Below, in pieces: positions 10,853 to 22,056 of a stretch of DNA of 64,000 nucleotides. The DNA comes from Thozetella sp. PMI_491. Lineage: Eukaryota; Ascomycota; Sordariomycetes; Chaetosphaeriales; Chaetosphaeriaceae. A model generated the notes under the pieces. The model saw only the letters and a program-made list of their open reading frames with translations. It had not been told where the DNA came from and did no database searches. The stretch is from NCBI GenBank assembly GCA_021432635.1, contig MU270040.1, positions 504,323 to 568,322 on the forward strand, read 5' to 3'. The translations under genes were made by a program, and so were the position numbers. Position 1 is the stretch's first letter. Each line of letters opens with the position of its first letter.

Positions 10853-12272
10853 CGCGTATTGCGGCGTACATCACCAAGAGTCAGTCTAGTTCTGCTCATT
10901 GATGGCGATCCCTGCAATGCCAAGAGTTGTTAGGTAAAGAGGAAGAATACGGATAAGTTTAGAACGAGACGTTCTTACACGTAGAATGTAACTATAGTAT
11001 CCGCAGGTACAGAAGGCTACTGTGATGCTCTCACAAGCAGGCGCATTATGCATACAGGAGAGTATACTCTTCGTGGGCCCCATTCCACGTGCTTCCTTTC
11101 GCCCTGATCGGAGCCACGACCTCACCATCATCTGTATGAGGCCATCCTTCCCACGTACCACTACCCTACCCTGCTTCAGAGGCCCTACACAGAGGCAGAG
11201 AGCTATCCGAAATCCTTTTTTTATTAGTTGATATTTAGTAGATATATCACGTATCTACAAGGCCTTGGGTGCTGAAGAGAGATAGTATTGCTTATCTTGT
11301 GCCTATGCCTTTAACGGCTTGGGTAATAACTCTGATTAGGTTGTTTATTTATATCGCTTCTGTTAAAAACAAGTGTTATAGGCAGTTAGCGCGGCTGCTA
11401 AGACCGACAGTTCACTGCGCGAACTGATGGCAGGATGCATAAAGACAGTAAAACATAGTGATTACTCATACTATCTCACTGTTTGGAACTATAGGTTCAC
11501 CATTTGGAAAGAATATTTTCAATTTATACGCAGGTGAGGAAGCTTTTGCTCAAGCGCTCTTGGCAGAAGGCCCAAAAAACCATTGTTTTGCTCTCAAGGT
11601 ACAAAAAGAAGGCCCGGCACAGCGATTTCGCCTTCAATTGACACGGTTTGATCACAGGAATGGCCAAGTTGAAAGTAGATTTATCCGTGGCGGGGGAAGA
11701 GGTTTAACTAGGAAGATCAACACCATAGTGGATCCTATTGAGAAGGTGCCCGCTGCCGAGGAGGTACATACAAGAGGGAGACCATGGAACCTCAACATCA
11801 TAAGCCTCCTACAGAAAGTGTTTACAGAGAAGGCGAGAGGCGTGTGTTGGAATATTAGGATATCGAAACGTCGTTGCACTTGTCTATTAGAGCTACATTT
11901 GTATAAGGAAATTTTGTTATTATCGAGCACGCCTCTCTAAGAAGATGTTTGGTTTGCAGCTACCGCTCACCAAGGGGAAGGGCGCCCCACAATTCGGTCA
12001 AGCCAAGCCATTATTTATCCGAACTATACCCGACAGACTAGCCCGCCTAACGGCTAATTAATCATACAGGTGCCGCTGCCTACGACTTGGCTCTGGGCAC
12101 ACCTGCAGTACGTCATCCCGCAGAGCCCGCCCCACGTGAACCTTGCTTCCCGCACGCCACAAGCTCTCTTTCCGGTCGCAGAAGGCGCCAGTGGATGTCG
12201 ACGAAACGCGCAACACGACAAGAGCTCTCTCTCGACTGAGCGCACCCGCGCCGTCTCCCCTGAGCTGCCACC
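10853..12272. other. Intergenic, AT-rich in part
   Basis: The region between 11200 and 12060 is clearly more AT-rich than its surroundings and contains a 160-codon open frame (11458-11940, +) without any recognisable domain. I do not call it a gene. The end holds the promoter and leader of the CSC1-like gene, with a good Kozak context (GCCACCATGG) at 12273. Confidence 0.5.
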
Positions 12273-14991
12273 ATGGACATGTTCGAGGAACCGCCGGACA
12301 AGAGCTGCACCGGGCGGGATTTCGTCCAACCCGGGAACACCGACATCAAGGTCCAGCTCGTCCTCTCGCTCGCCCTGGGTGTCACCGCATTCATGGCCTT
12401 CTGCGTATGTCTAACTGTCATCCTCCCTAGGCCGTGAGGACAAGCAGCTAACAGCCACCGACGGCAGATCCTGCGCCCGCGATGGCCCGGCCTCTACGCC
12501 GCCCGGAAGCGACACCTCGACCCCTCGATCGGTATACCTACCCTCCCTACCAGCTTCTTTGGATGGATTCCGTCGCTCTACAGGATCACGGAGGAGCAGG
12601 TCCTCGCAGCCGCTGGTCTCGATGCCTATGTGTTCCTCGCCTTCTTCAAGATGGCGATCAAGCTCTTCAGCGTCATGTTCTTCTTCGCCGCCGTCATCCT
12701 TGAGCCCATCAACCACACCTTCGTCCCCAACGGCCACTTCAACATATCGGACCCAGAGGACCCCGATCCCCCGGCGCTCTTCTTGCTGTCACAAGACGAG
12801 TCCTATAAGATCTGGTCGCCTGCCGCCTACCTCATGCGCGAAGACAACTCCTACAACTCTGACATGGGCTACCTATGGGCGTACCTCATTTTTACCTACT
12901 TCTTTACCTTCCTGACACTCTATTTCATGGATGCCGAGACCTTCAAGGTCATCCAGATCCGGCAGAACTATCTTGGCTCGCAGTCGACCGTCACCGACCG
13001 CACCTTCCGCTTGTCGAAGATACCTAAGGAGCTGAGGTCGGAGGAAAAGATCAAGGATCTGGTCGAGCGCCTTGAGATTGGCCTGGTTGACAGCATCACA
13101 CTGTGCCGCGACTGGGAGCAGCTGGATGCTCTGATTTACCAGAGAGATGTCGTATTACGGAGGCTCGAGACAGCCTGGAGCGATTACATTGGTCGCCAAT
13201 CAGCCCGTCCCGCGGAGCTGCCGTCAAGTGAACCGAGCAACGTCGAGTCCAGCGAAGCCAACCACATCGTGGATGAAGAAGCCGGCGAGGATAGACAGTT
13301 TCTGGAAAGCTCGGCCCAGCACTACGTCGAAGGAGAGCGCCCCCGGGCCCGTATTTGGTACGGCTTCCTCCGCCTACAGAGCCGCAAGGTGGATGCCATC
13401 GACTACTACGAGGAGAAGCTCCGTAGGTTTGACGAACAGATTAAGTTGGCCCGCAAGAAGGAGTACAAACCGATGGACGCCGCGTTTATCACCATGGACT
13501 CTATTGCGGCCTGCCAGATGGCCATCCAGGCCCTTATCGATCCTCACCCCGGCCAGCTGCTAACCAAGCCCGCCCCGGCACCATCCGACATCGTATGGCC
13601 CACGACGTACAGTTCCCGCTTTAGTCGCCAGGTCCGTGGGTGGACCATCACCCTCTTCGTGGCGGTTCTGACCGTCATTTGGTTGATCCCGGTCGCCTTC
13701 ATTGCCTCGGTGCTCAGCTTGTGCGCCATCCGCAAGGTCTTCCCAGCGTTCGTCGACTCGCTCAACGACCACGAGATCGCTAAGGCGCTCGTCCAGACTG
13801 GCCTGCCGACCGCGGTGGTCTCGTTGCTCAACGTTGCCGTTCCCTACCTATATGACTATCTCTCTTACCATCAAGGCATGCTCTCGCAAGGAGACATTGC
13901 ACTGTCAGTCATCAGTAAAAACTTTTTCTTCACCTTCTTCAACATCTTCCTCGTTTTCACCGTCTTTGGGACTGCGTCTGGCACTCTCTCAGTCATTTTA
14001 GGAAGTCTCACGGATACCACCGCCATCGCCTTCACTTTGGCACGTGAGATCCAGAAGCTCAGCGTCTTCTACCTCAACTTCATCATGCTCCAAGGCATTG
14101 GCCTCTTTCCTTTCCGTCTACTCGAATTCGGCAGCGTCTTTTTGTATCCCATCATGCGCTTCCTGTCAAAGACACCGCGGGATCGTGCCGAGGTTGCGGA
14201 GCCGCCCATATTCAGCTACGGGTTTTATCTCCCGACCGCCCTGCTTGTGTTCATCCTGTGTGTCGTGTACAGCATTCTTCCCAGGGGCTTCATGGTCTTA
14301 CTGCTAGGCTTGATTTACTTCACCCTTGGCTACTTCACCTACAAGTATCAGCTCGTTTTCGCCATGGACCAGCCGCAACACGCTACGGGCGGCGCTTGGA
14401 CTATGATCTGCTACCGCATCTTCCTCGGTCTCGCGGTGTTCCAGGTCACCATGTCAGGTCTCCTCGCTCTGCAGTCGGCCTTTGCGGAAGCGGTCCTTGT
14501 GATTCCCCTACTGCTAGGAACTGTCTGGTACAGCTACGAGTACAAACGCCAATTCGAACCCCTGACGCGCTTCATCTCGCTCCGGAGCATCCGGCGTGGC
14601 GAGCACATGGATGAAAGCACCACGTTAGATGCCAGTGGAGTACTCGCTGGCCCAGATCGAGAGACCAGACTCCTCAGGCGGAGGAGTACGATTGACGAGG
14701 ATCGAGAAAAGGGAACCAAGTTTGTAAACCCGAACTTGGTACTTCCGTGAGTGTCCCCAGAGACCGGCTGATAGGTGCTCTTTGCTAACAAACCACAGCC
14801 TCGTGCAGCCATGGATATACCATGACCCCCCTCCGCTTCAGTCAGAAGGGTCAGAGAGTGAAAACGGGACAAACTTTAGCCCCCCTCAATTGGGTCCTCC
14901 GGCCCGCGAGGATTCGGCAAACGCGGGCGCTGGAGGTAGCACCACCAGCTCGGTTAGCTTAGGAGATACCCACATCTGGAGGGACGCCTAA
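12273..14991 (+). CDS. CSC1/RSN1-like (DUF221, PHM7) putative Ca2+-permeable osmosensitive channel
   Basis: Exons 12273-12404, 12468-14746 and 14799-14991 encode 867 aa. The introns (63 and 52 nt) have GTATGT/GTGAGT donors and GCTAAC branch sites. The protein belongs to the TMEM63/OSCA-like CSC1 family of mechanosensitive cation channels. It has an N-terminal TM region (TM1 near residue 30, further TM segments near 105 and 185), then a long cytosolic PHM7 region (about 200-400) with an acidic low-complexity insert. The conserved 7-TM RSN1 block begins near residue 415 with SDIVWPTT and contains GTASGTLSVILGSL. The C-terminal exon adds a motif LVQPWIYHDPPPL and a Gly/Ser-rich tail. It is likely in the plasma membrane or Golgi and involved in osmotic or vesicle-trafficking functions. 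Confidence 0.94.
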
Positions 14992-15314
14992 ATAGGACAT
15001 CCTCAAGTTTACATGCTTTACAGATGCTCGAAGCATGGCGTTCAGGGGTTGCATTGACCGCATTCGTTGAGTGTTGATATTATCCGATGACGAAAAGAGT
15101 GTAAACATCAGGGATGCACAGCACATAGAGAAATACCACTAGATTTGGCCAGCTCCCTTTATCATTCGTTTTCTTGGACATACTTCGTCGGTCCACCAGC
15201 TCCGAAGGAGGAACCTTGGAGCCTCTCGAATTAGACAGGCTGGCGACTATCGTACAGTCCTTAGTCCCTTCTCTCACCTAGCGGCACTCCGCCTCCTGTG
15301 ACAAGAGTGTATGG
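14992..15314. other. Short convergent intergenic region
   Basis: About 320 bp lie between the 3' ends of the CSC1-like gene (+) and the short-chain dehydrogenase gene (-). This should be shared 3' untranslated sequence. I see no other feature. Confidence 0.6.
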
Positions 15315-16493
15315 CTACTTCCAATTCTGGAGGACCGTCTCGCCGTCTTTCAGTTGGGCATACCCCACGGTCTCCCGCCAGAGTAGCTCCCGCTTTTGTA
15401 GATCCTTGGACTCGTCACTGGGGTTCTCGAGCCGAGTGCCGTACATATACAGCGCCTTGGGACGCTCGCCCATCGGCGGGCCACAATCCAGAGCGGCGCT
15501 GACGATATCTCGCGCGCCCATGGCAGTGGTCCTCATCGACCCGTTAGGGTTCAGCCACACCAAGATAGGGACCAGAAGGGGCATGATGATCTGGAACATG
15601 AAGACGCGGATGATCCAGGGTCCTCGGCGCACCAGATCGCTCTGGACCGACCCCGGGTCTATCCCAAGTATGCAGATGTTCTTCAGCGCGGGGTCCGTGT
15701 CGAGCCGGCGCTGCAGCTCGCCTCTGTATGCGGGTTAGCATGGCCAGCCGGGGAGGGAGGGACGGGCGAGGCTCGAGACTGACACCATCATCACCTGGCA
15801 GAGCTTGGAGGCGCCGTATCTCCTGAAGCCTCCGTCGAACGACGGATCTTCCTCGGTGGTGCTCCAGGTGCCCCGAGCGATAGGCTCAGTGCTGTCCTTG
15901 ATCAACGTGCGCCACTTCTCATGGGGGTAGCGGCCCTTGGACTTGTCATTATAGGGGCTACCGAGACCGACCCATTCGTTAGCAATGCCGCCCTTCAGCA
16001 GGGGCTATACCATGCGCCGGACTCACTCGTGGGACTCGCTGGTGACGGCGACGATTCTCCCCGCCTCGCGGTCCATGCTCTGCAGCAAGAGCAAGGTGAG
16101 GAGCCAATGGCCGAGGTAATTGGAGGCAAAGGACATGTCGAACCCGTCCTTAGTCCATGATTGCGTCGTGAACTCGAGGTAGCCGGCATTGAGGATGAGG
16201 GCGCGAATAGGCGGCAGCTCGCCGGCAGCTACACGCGCGTTGATGGCAGCCGCGACGCGGCGCACGCTAGCCAGGTCCGACGTGTCGAGAGACAGGACGT
16301 CGTGAGTGTGCGGGTGCGACGGGAGCCCATTTTGGAGGGCGGCCGCTAGCGTTGGCGCCTTCTCGGCGTCACGCACCGTGTAGACGCCGTGGTAGCCGGC
16401 GAACTCGGGCGTCGAGACAACCCGGGTCACCATGTGGCTGCCGATGCTGCCATTGGCGCCTGTGATCAGGATCGTGCCTTTGGACTGCGCCAT
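15315..16493 (-). CDS. Short-chain dehydrogenase/reductase
   Basis: Three exons (16493-16027, 15957-15784, 15723-15315) encode 349 aa of a classical NAD(P)-binding Rossmann-fold SDR. Visible motifs are TGANGSIG at the N-terminus (cofactor binding), LILNAGY (NAG motif), a TSES serine and the YGASK catalytic Tyr-Lys pair. PGSVQSDL follows after the catalytic segment. The first intron has a strong GTGAGT donor; joining gives SHDPYND, which fits the family. The second donor (GTCAGT at 15783) was chosen because it alone keeps the frame. An in-frame Met lies upstream at 16634, but the start at 16493 matches the usual family N-terminus. It is a same-strand neighbour of the sterol methyltransferase. 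Substrate unknown; similar to fungal ketoreductases of the Erg27/retinol-dehydrogenase type. Confidence 0.88.
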
Positions 16494-17369
16494 TTTGCCG
16501 TGTCTCGACGGGGCGACAGAGCTGATGGCATCTTGAAAAAGATTCGAGAGATGATCTAGAAGACAGGGGAGAGGAGATGAGATGAAGGAGCTGGCATCGC
16601 TCTGTGGGGCTTTGTCTAACCTGCGTGGGGCCAATGCATAAGTCTTTTGGCACTAACTAAATAATTACTGCCTAGGTCCCTATCGCCTAGGTAAGAGGTC
16701 GCTACCCCTGGTTCGGTCGGCAGGCTTGTTCACGGCACAGCACATCTACCATGGTGGAGGAGGCAAACAAAAGAAAAAAAAACAAAAAAAACAGCACAAG
16801 ACTTTCCCACGCACAGGGTATCACTGCTACCGGGCTTGCTCATATCTTGTAGCCTCCTGCCTTCTCGAAGAGATCATATTTGCTCGAGAGGTTGCTGGAT
16901 TCTTGTTCGTTAGAGAAACGGCGCCAAGCCGTTCGGGGGTAGTGTCCATCCAGGGCCTATCCACTAAGGGGGCTAGGAAGGGGTAGGGAGATAAGTACAA
17001 AAAGTACCAGTTGCTTAGGTACTATTCTCAGTGGTACCAGGCTCCTTGGTCTGCAGGCGGATTCGTCCACTCGCTTACACCCCCTAGAGCGCATCCGCCA
17101 TGTGCCAGGGTAATATACAAATATAACGAGGTCTATACAACAGAATGGAATGGGACATGAGAATGAAAAATTTACCATTAGGAACTGTTTTCTAGACCGA
17201 GCTTCTCGGCACATAACTTTGACCAGCTCGCTGCCGGTGTTGCTCAAAAACAAGCTCCAGAGGCCCTCTATTCTCCGTTTGATAATCCGTCTCCCTAACG
17301 CCTTCCGGGCCTCGTAGAGTCTCTACTGCCCTTTCCGAGATTGAAACAAACACACCACGTACAAGCCCT
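16494..17369. other. Intergenic between SDR and ERG6-like genes
   Basis: This holds the SDR promoter and the 3' side of the methyltransferase gene. An A-rich tract lies at 16764-16797, and two CTAGGT motifs around 16670-16695 resemble the CCTAGGTA-type words scattered in this window. No gene seen. Confidence 0.5.
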
Positions 17370-18674
17370 TCACTTTTTCAGTGGCTTCCTGCCAACCATG
17401 AAGTACATGGGCGTGAATATCTTCTCTTTTCCTCCACGCACCAGGGCCGTGGCAGCCAGTCGGAGGCTGCCAGACATCTTCGTCACGCCCGGCGGGGCCA
17501 GGCGGAGCGTCTCGGCTATGCTGAGGAAGTAGTGCGTCACGAGCTGTCCCACAGCCGTCATGCGGAAGGTGTAGGGCATGTCACCCAGCGTCTGGACGTG
17601 GCGCCAGCTGCTCGGGTCCAGTGGCCAGTACCACGGGCTCGGGTCCGGGCGGTCGGCAAGGTCCTCGTGGTGCAGCAGCTCGAACCCGGCGTCTTGGATG
17701 GCCTTGACAGCATCAGCGGCGCCGACGATGTTGGCGATGCCGTCTCCCTGCTCAATCTCTATGCGGGTTTTGCGCTGGTCCACGTTGTCGTTGTCGTACT
17801 TGTCCGTCATCACCCACTCGTAAACACCAAAGATGCCGCCAGGCTTGAGAACGCGCAGGAGCTCCGCATAGACGTCGCGGAGCTCGGGGGCATGGACCGT
17901 CGCTTCGATGGCGTAGACGGCATCGAAGGTGTTGTCTTCGAAGGGGATGTTCTGCAAATAGAGAGCAAGAGTCAGCCTGGGTCTCGATCTGGGAGGTAGC
18001 CGGTGTGTGTACCATGAAGTCGCCCAAGACGAAGCTGAGCTGGTCGGACAGTCCCTCCATTTTGGCATACCGGGTGGCTCGCTCGACCTGGTATTCGTTG
18101 ATGGTAATTCCGGTGACGTGGCACCCCGTGAACTTGGCGATCTGCCTTGCCGGACCCCCGACGCCACAGCCTGCGTCCAGCACTCTCATGCCTCGCTTGA
18201 TGCCGATCTCTTTTGCAAGGTAGTGCTCGTGGCGTGCGATGCCTTGCTTGAGCGACTCGCCTGCTCCGGCCCGGCAAAAGTGGAAGCTCTGTCCGAACCC
18301 GTACTCGTAGAAATCGGTGGCTAGGTTGTAATATCTGGGAGGTGGTCAGCCTATGTTGGTAAAGAGTAAAGAAGATTTCACTTACTGACGCGTCAATGAG
18401 GCGTACTCTTCTTTGCGTGTCTACCAACCTTTGGTCAGTTCAGCCACGACTGAGCCGCTTCGTGAATGTCTTGACTTACCTCCCTGTCAGACTCTGTCTC
18501 GACCTGTGCTGTCTTGTTGTCCCAGTGGCGGAAGTAGTCGTCGGTTGCCGCTTTCTGGGCCGCGTGGTCCTTCTTCAACATGGCCGAAACGCCAACGCCT
18601 GCTGTAGCGGTGTTTCTGTGTAATACCTGCTCAAACGAGCCATTCTGTCCGCTGAGAATTAGCTGGCTAGACAT
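17370..18674 (-). CDS. erg6: Sterol 24-C-methyltransferase (ERG6 type)
   Basis: Four exons (18674-18480, 18420-18386, 18334-18013, 17951-17370) encode 377 aa, the usual Erg6 length of about 375-385. The enzyme transfers a methyl group from S-adenosylmethionine to C24 of the sterol side chain in ergosterol synthesis, on the ER or lipid droplets. The sterol-binding region reads [19 protein letters not shown], followed by IARHEHYLA. The SAM site [12 protein letters not shown] lies near residue 130, then [10 protein letters not shown] and the C-terminal sterol-methyltransferase block with PWYWPL. The consensus YEYGWG is YEYGFG here, so this may be a divergent paralogue rather than the main Erg6. 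The second exon is only 35 nt; its boundaries follow from the frame and GTAAGT donors. Confidence 0.9.
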
Positions 18675-19714
18675 TGCAGCGACGTTTTTGCGGTGCTTGT
18701 GAAGGAACGATTGGCAAAAGAAATTCTAGATTAACAACGTCAAACAAGTTTTTGCTAGATTTGGATGTTTAAGAGTTCAGGTTCCCTTTTAAGTATGTTA
18801 GTTCTATTCCGTACTCGTAGTTGTTCTCGGCGCCGTGGTATAGTTGACTCGAATACGAATACGCCCACACGCGGATAGGGGGAAGCTAGACCACCGAATA
18901 CGAATACCCAACCCGTAACCCGTAGTATACGACTACGATAGAACGGGAATTCACCAATAGCGCTTTTCAAATATTGAAATTTCCCTAGAATAAATAACAG
19001 GAATAATATGACGACCGGCTCGCACTAGACCCTAGCACCTAAAGGGTCCGTGGTGAGGGCTGGTCCACCCGTCGGCGTGCTACAAAGCACCATTCGGCAC
19101 TCCATAATCTCTGCAGCTTTGGTACACTTGCGCCTCGATGGCATCTAGCTCCCGTATTCTTGATCGGCTCAGTGTATCGGCCAAATATGGGCATGTTGCT
19201 TGAGACAGGTGCGCAACCCCTAGCTAGTGTTATCGCCAGACAGAGCTATGAAGCCTCTTCCTCTGTAGTTCCGCATACAAATATCCCAACCACAAAGAGC
19301 ACGCTCAAGAGCTTTTCAAATTACCAGAGGCAGGGTGTTTCCAGGCTGGGCGCGACGCCATGACTATTCTACTCAGGCTCATTGGGTCGACGCTAGGAAC
19401 GCAGGCAGCGCTCTATGATATGAGAGGTAACTTGGGGAAGCTAGACACGCTTCGTATCTCGGAGTTATGGTGGGATAGCACATCTGGTATTTCTAGGCGC
19501 AAGGAACCGTGATCCTATGGCCTCGGAGGCCGGCGCAAGGCCCATGTCTGACCCAATCCTCCTGACTGCCCACTTTCCGAGGCGGACCCAAGGGCCTTGT
19601 TCAAGCCTAATTCTCACGTTTGTCTCCTGCAGCACCGATGCTTGAATACGATTTGAGGCCAAATTTCCAACGACTCTATAGGGGATAGGTATGAGGTAAA
19701 AATATGTGTATTGA
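18675..19714. other. Intergenic with imperfect inverted and direct repeats
   Basis: The ERG6-like promoter side. Between 18801 and 18947 there is an imperfect inverted repeat (GTTCTAT...CGTA arms) enclosing two copies of CGAATACGAATAC (18850-18862 and 18895-18907). It could be a decayed foldback element. No coding gene is seen. Confidence 0.45.
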
Positions 19715-20659
19715 TTATGCTTGCAGCGCCTCCTTCAGCACGCTATCATCGATCAAGTTCGAGAGCTCGGCCCGCGACATTGCACTCCGCCTATCCACCT
19801 TGGCAACCCACTTGTCCTCGTCCTCCAGCACATCCAGCAGATCTGCAGGGAGCCCCCCCTTCCAGCTGTGGATGGGCCAAACCCCCTTGAGCAACGTGGA
19901 ATTCATGTTCAAGAGCTGTGCGACCCTCGGCCACACCTGCTCGGGCTCCGTGTCGAACATCTTCTCCGCCTGATGCAGCGCCTTCACGAACGCCACAATC
20001 TCCTTCCGCGTCGCTGCGTCCTTGAGCTTGTCCGCTGTGCTGTGCAGATTGAATACCTCGCGATACACGGTACGGTTCTGGAAGACGACTGCGTTGGAGC
20101 CTAAGGCCTCGACGGCGAGTTCGATGGAAGGCTCCCACATGCCGACGGCGTCGACGGTGCCATGGGCAAGCTGGTAGGGATAGGTACCGCTGCCACAGGG
20201 AGCCGCGCTGCACATGTTTCCCGAGACGATCGTGTAGTCGCTCGGGCCGAGTCCTGCAGTAGCAAGCAACCTCTCAACGAAGTAGGCTGCCGAGGTGCTC
20301 TGCATCGTTGCGATCTTCTTCCCCTTCAAGTCCTTGAGATTCTTGATACCGGACTTTCCATTGGCGACGATGCGATACGTGACCTCGCATACCGTGTATA
20401 TTATGCGGAGATTCTTGTGGGTTGCGTACTGCCTGAGTGCCTGCGTCTCGGCATTGGAGGCCAAGTCGATGGTTTTGTCTGACACAATGTTGGCGACTCC
20501 GCCGTTGCTGATTGAGGCACTTCCTTTGAAGAAATCCTTGATGGCGATGGCTTCCGGAGTGTATTCGATCGTCGAGAGCGCCGAGGAGATCTTGAGAGCA
20601 CCGGACACGAGGAAAGGCAGGGGGGCAAGAAGCCCCGGAACGAGGAAGCTAGCCCGCAT
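19715..20659 (-). CDS. Secreted NMT1/SsuA-TauA-type substrate-binding protein
   Basis: A single-exon 314-aa protein. It resembles the substrate-binding component of bacterial ABC importers for sulfonates, taurine, nitrate or thiamine precursors (NMT1/THI5-like, periplasmic-binding fold type II). Characteristic features are SNGGVANIVSDKTIDLASNAETQ in the first lobe, LKDLKGKKIAT, and GTVDAVGMWEPS in the second lobe. The N-terminus from the Met at 20659 is hydrophobic (SFLVPGLLAPLPFLVSG) and looks like a signal peptide. The open frame extends 44 codons further upstream to 20791, but that extension has no homology that I recognise. No permease or ATPase partner is nearby, so it cannot work as a classical ABC importer. 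It may scavenge or sense a ligand outside the cell. Bacterial origin is possible. Confidence 0.85.
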   Translation of the reverse strand: MRASFLVPGLLAPLPFLVSGALKISSALSTIEYTPEAIAIKDFFKGSASISNGGVANIVSDKTIDLASNAETQALRQYATHKNLRIIYTVCEVTYRIVANGKSGIKNLKDLKGKKIATMQSTSAAYFVERLLATAGLGPSDYTIVSGNMCSAAPCGSGTYPYQLAHGTVDAVGMWEPSIELAVEALGSNAVVFQNRTVYREVFNLHSTADKLKDAATRKEIVAFVKALHQAEKMFDTEPEQVWPRVAQLLNMNSTLLKGVWPIHSWKGGLPADLLDVLEDEDKWVAKVDRRSAMSRAELSNLIDDSVLKEALQA

Positions 20660-22056
20660 CTCGACACCCTCGCAGAGAGTTGGAAGGAGATGCGAGAAAT
20701 CAATTACGGAAGAGCCTCCTGGGGAGTAAGTAGTATCTGGACAATAAGTGCGGCCGATATTGACTGCCCCTTGCTCTTCTGCACCCCGCATTCTTGCTCG
20801 CGGTTATAAGTGGCGTGTATATGAACTCAATGGCTGTTTGGGCTATTTTCCGGCCACACTCCACCGCTTCATATTGCATCGGTTACGCTTGCCGAGGAAC
20901 CCTTATGGTTTCTATAGCTTAAAAAAGATGTTATTACAAACAAGAACAAGATTGCAATTACGTCGTCACCTACTCCTAATTCGCATGGCGTTCAAGCACA
21001 GCAACAAGCGTCCGACCGTCCCTCCGGAATCTCTTGATCTTGTTTGCCTTCACTTGCGTTACATACCTACAGACACACATTCTTATACGGACTAGCGAAA
21101 TGTCGAAAGAAATGTTTAGCCTGTCATTCTAGTTTGAAGCTGTAGACGGAGCTCACTCCTACCGAGAGCATAGTGAGTGTGGGTGCTTCCTTTTTCGATA
21201 GCAAACCTACAGCAACGTAAAGCAAACACAACAAATAGGGGTCTTGCGAGCATATCAGGATGGGTATCTATGTTCTCATTTGCTTCTAGGTACTCCAATA
21301 GGTGCGCTTTTAACAGGCGCGACCATTTCTATCGTACAATTACATTTTGTGCCCATCGCTAGGCTGCCCTCCCCTCTTACGCATCATACATTGTGGGCGT
21401 GTACATGTAACCGAGCTCTATCGTGGTGATTTTTTGGGATATTCTCCGGCGAGAAGATCCCACAGCGGACAGCAGGGTTGCGTCCGTCCTTCATGGTTAG
21501 TCTATTGGGGCACCCCACGGAGCAGTTGCCAGTCGTCGCGTTCCTTACTTTCCAGTGTCAAATGAAGGCATACTTCATTCTCCATTCCGTGGATTGCGTA
21601 GCGAGAGTAGGGAGGTGAGAAGAAACGACTAGCCAAGGATCTCTACACTCCCAAGAGGCACCCCGAGTCTCCGCAGCCTTCTCATGCCTGCTGCTAAAAG
21701 AAGCACTGGGCCATCCCCGTGTTCCGGCATCGCCTCGCGCTGCCCCCGCTCAAGTCGGAAAAGGAAAGAAAAGAAAGGCATGGATGACATGCCATAGTTA
21801 CATGATGAGAGAAGCGCAAAATAGGGTGGCAAAGTTATGGCGCATCTTGCGACGAGCACCCAGCCAAACGTGTTGTTGCGGTCTAAGGAGATCCTCCGCC
21901 TAGATCTATGATGCATGCTATGCTCGCGCCTGCAAGAAAAAGGAACAAATAATGTCGGTGTATGAGAGGAGTGAGAGTAATCGCTCAGTGCCAGCCAGCG
22001 AGCGAATTTCGGTCTTGCTTGTGGAACGTGCTCGCATTAGCACGGCAGGAGGGATT
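20660..22056. other. Intergenic, no gene seen
   Basis: Upstream of the binding-protein gene and downstream of the trehalose gene. Short frames only, without domains. The region contains the presumptive 3' untranslated region of the trehalose gene next to 22057. Confidence 0.55.

Noticed and set aside
11458-11940. 160-codon plus-strand frame in an AT-rich interval
   Set aside because: No recognisable domain, no signal or membrane pattern, and a competing minus-strand frame of similar length. A chance frame or orphan; not supportable from sequence alone.
15315-20659. Possible biosynthetic gene cluster (SDR, methyltransferase, binding protein)
   Set aside because: No backbone enzyme, P450 or pathway regulator is present, and the methyltransferase is an ERG6-type housekeeping enzyme. 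Adjacency alone is not enough.
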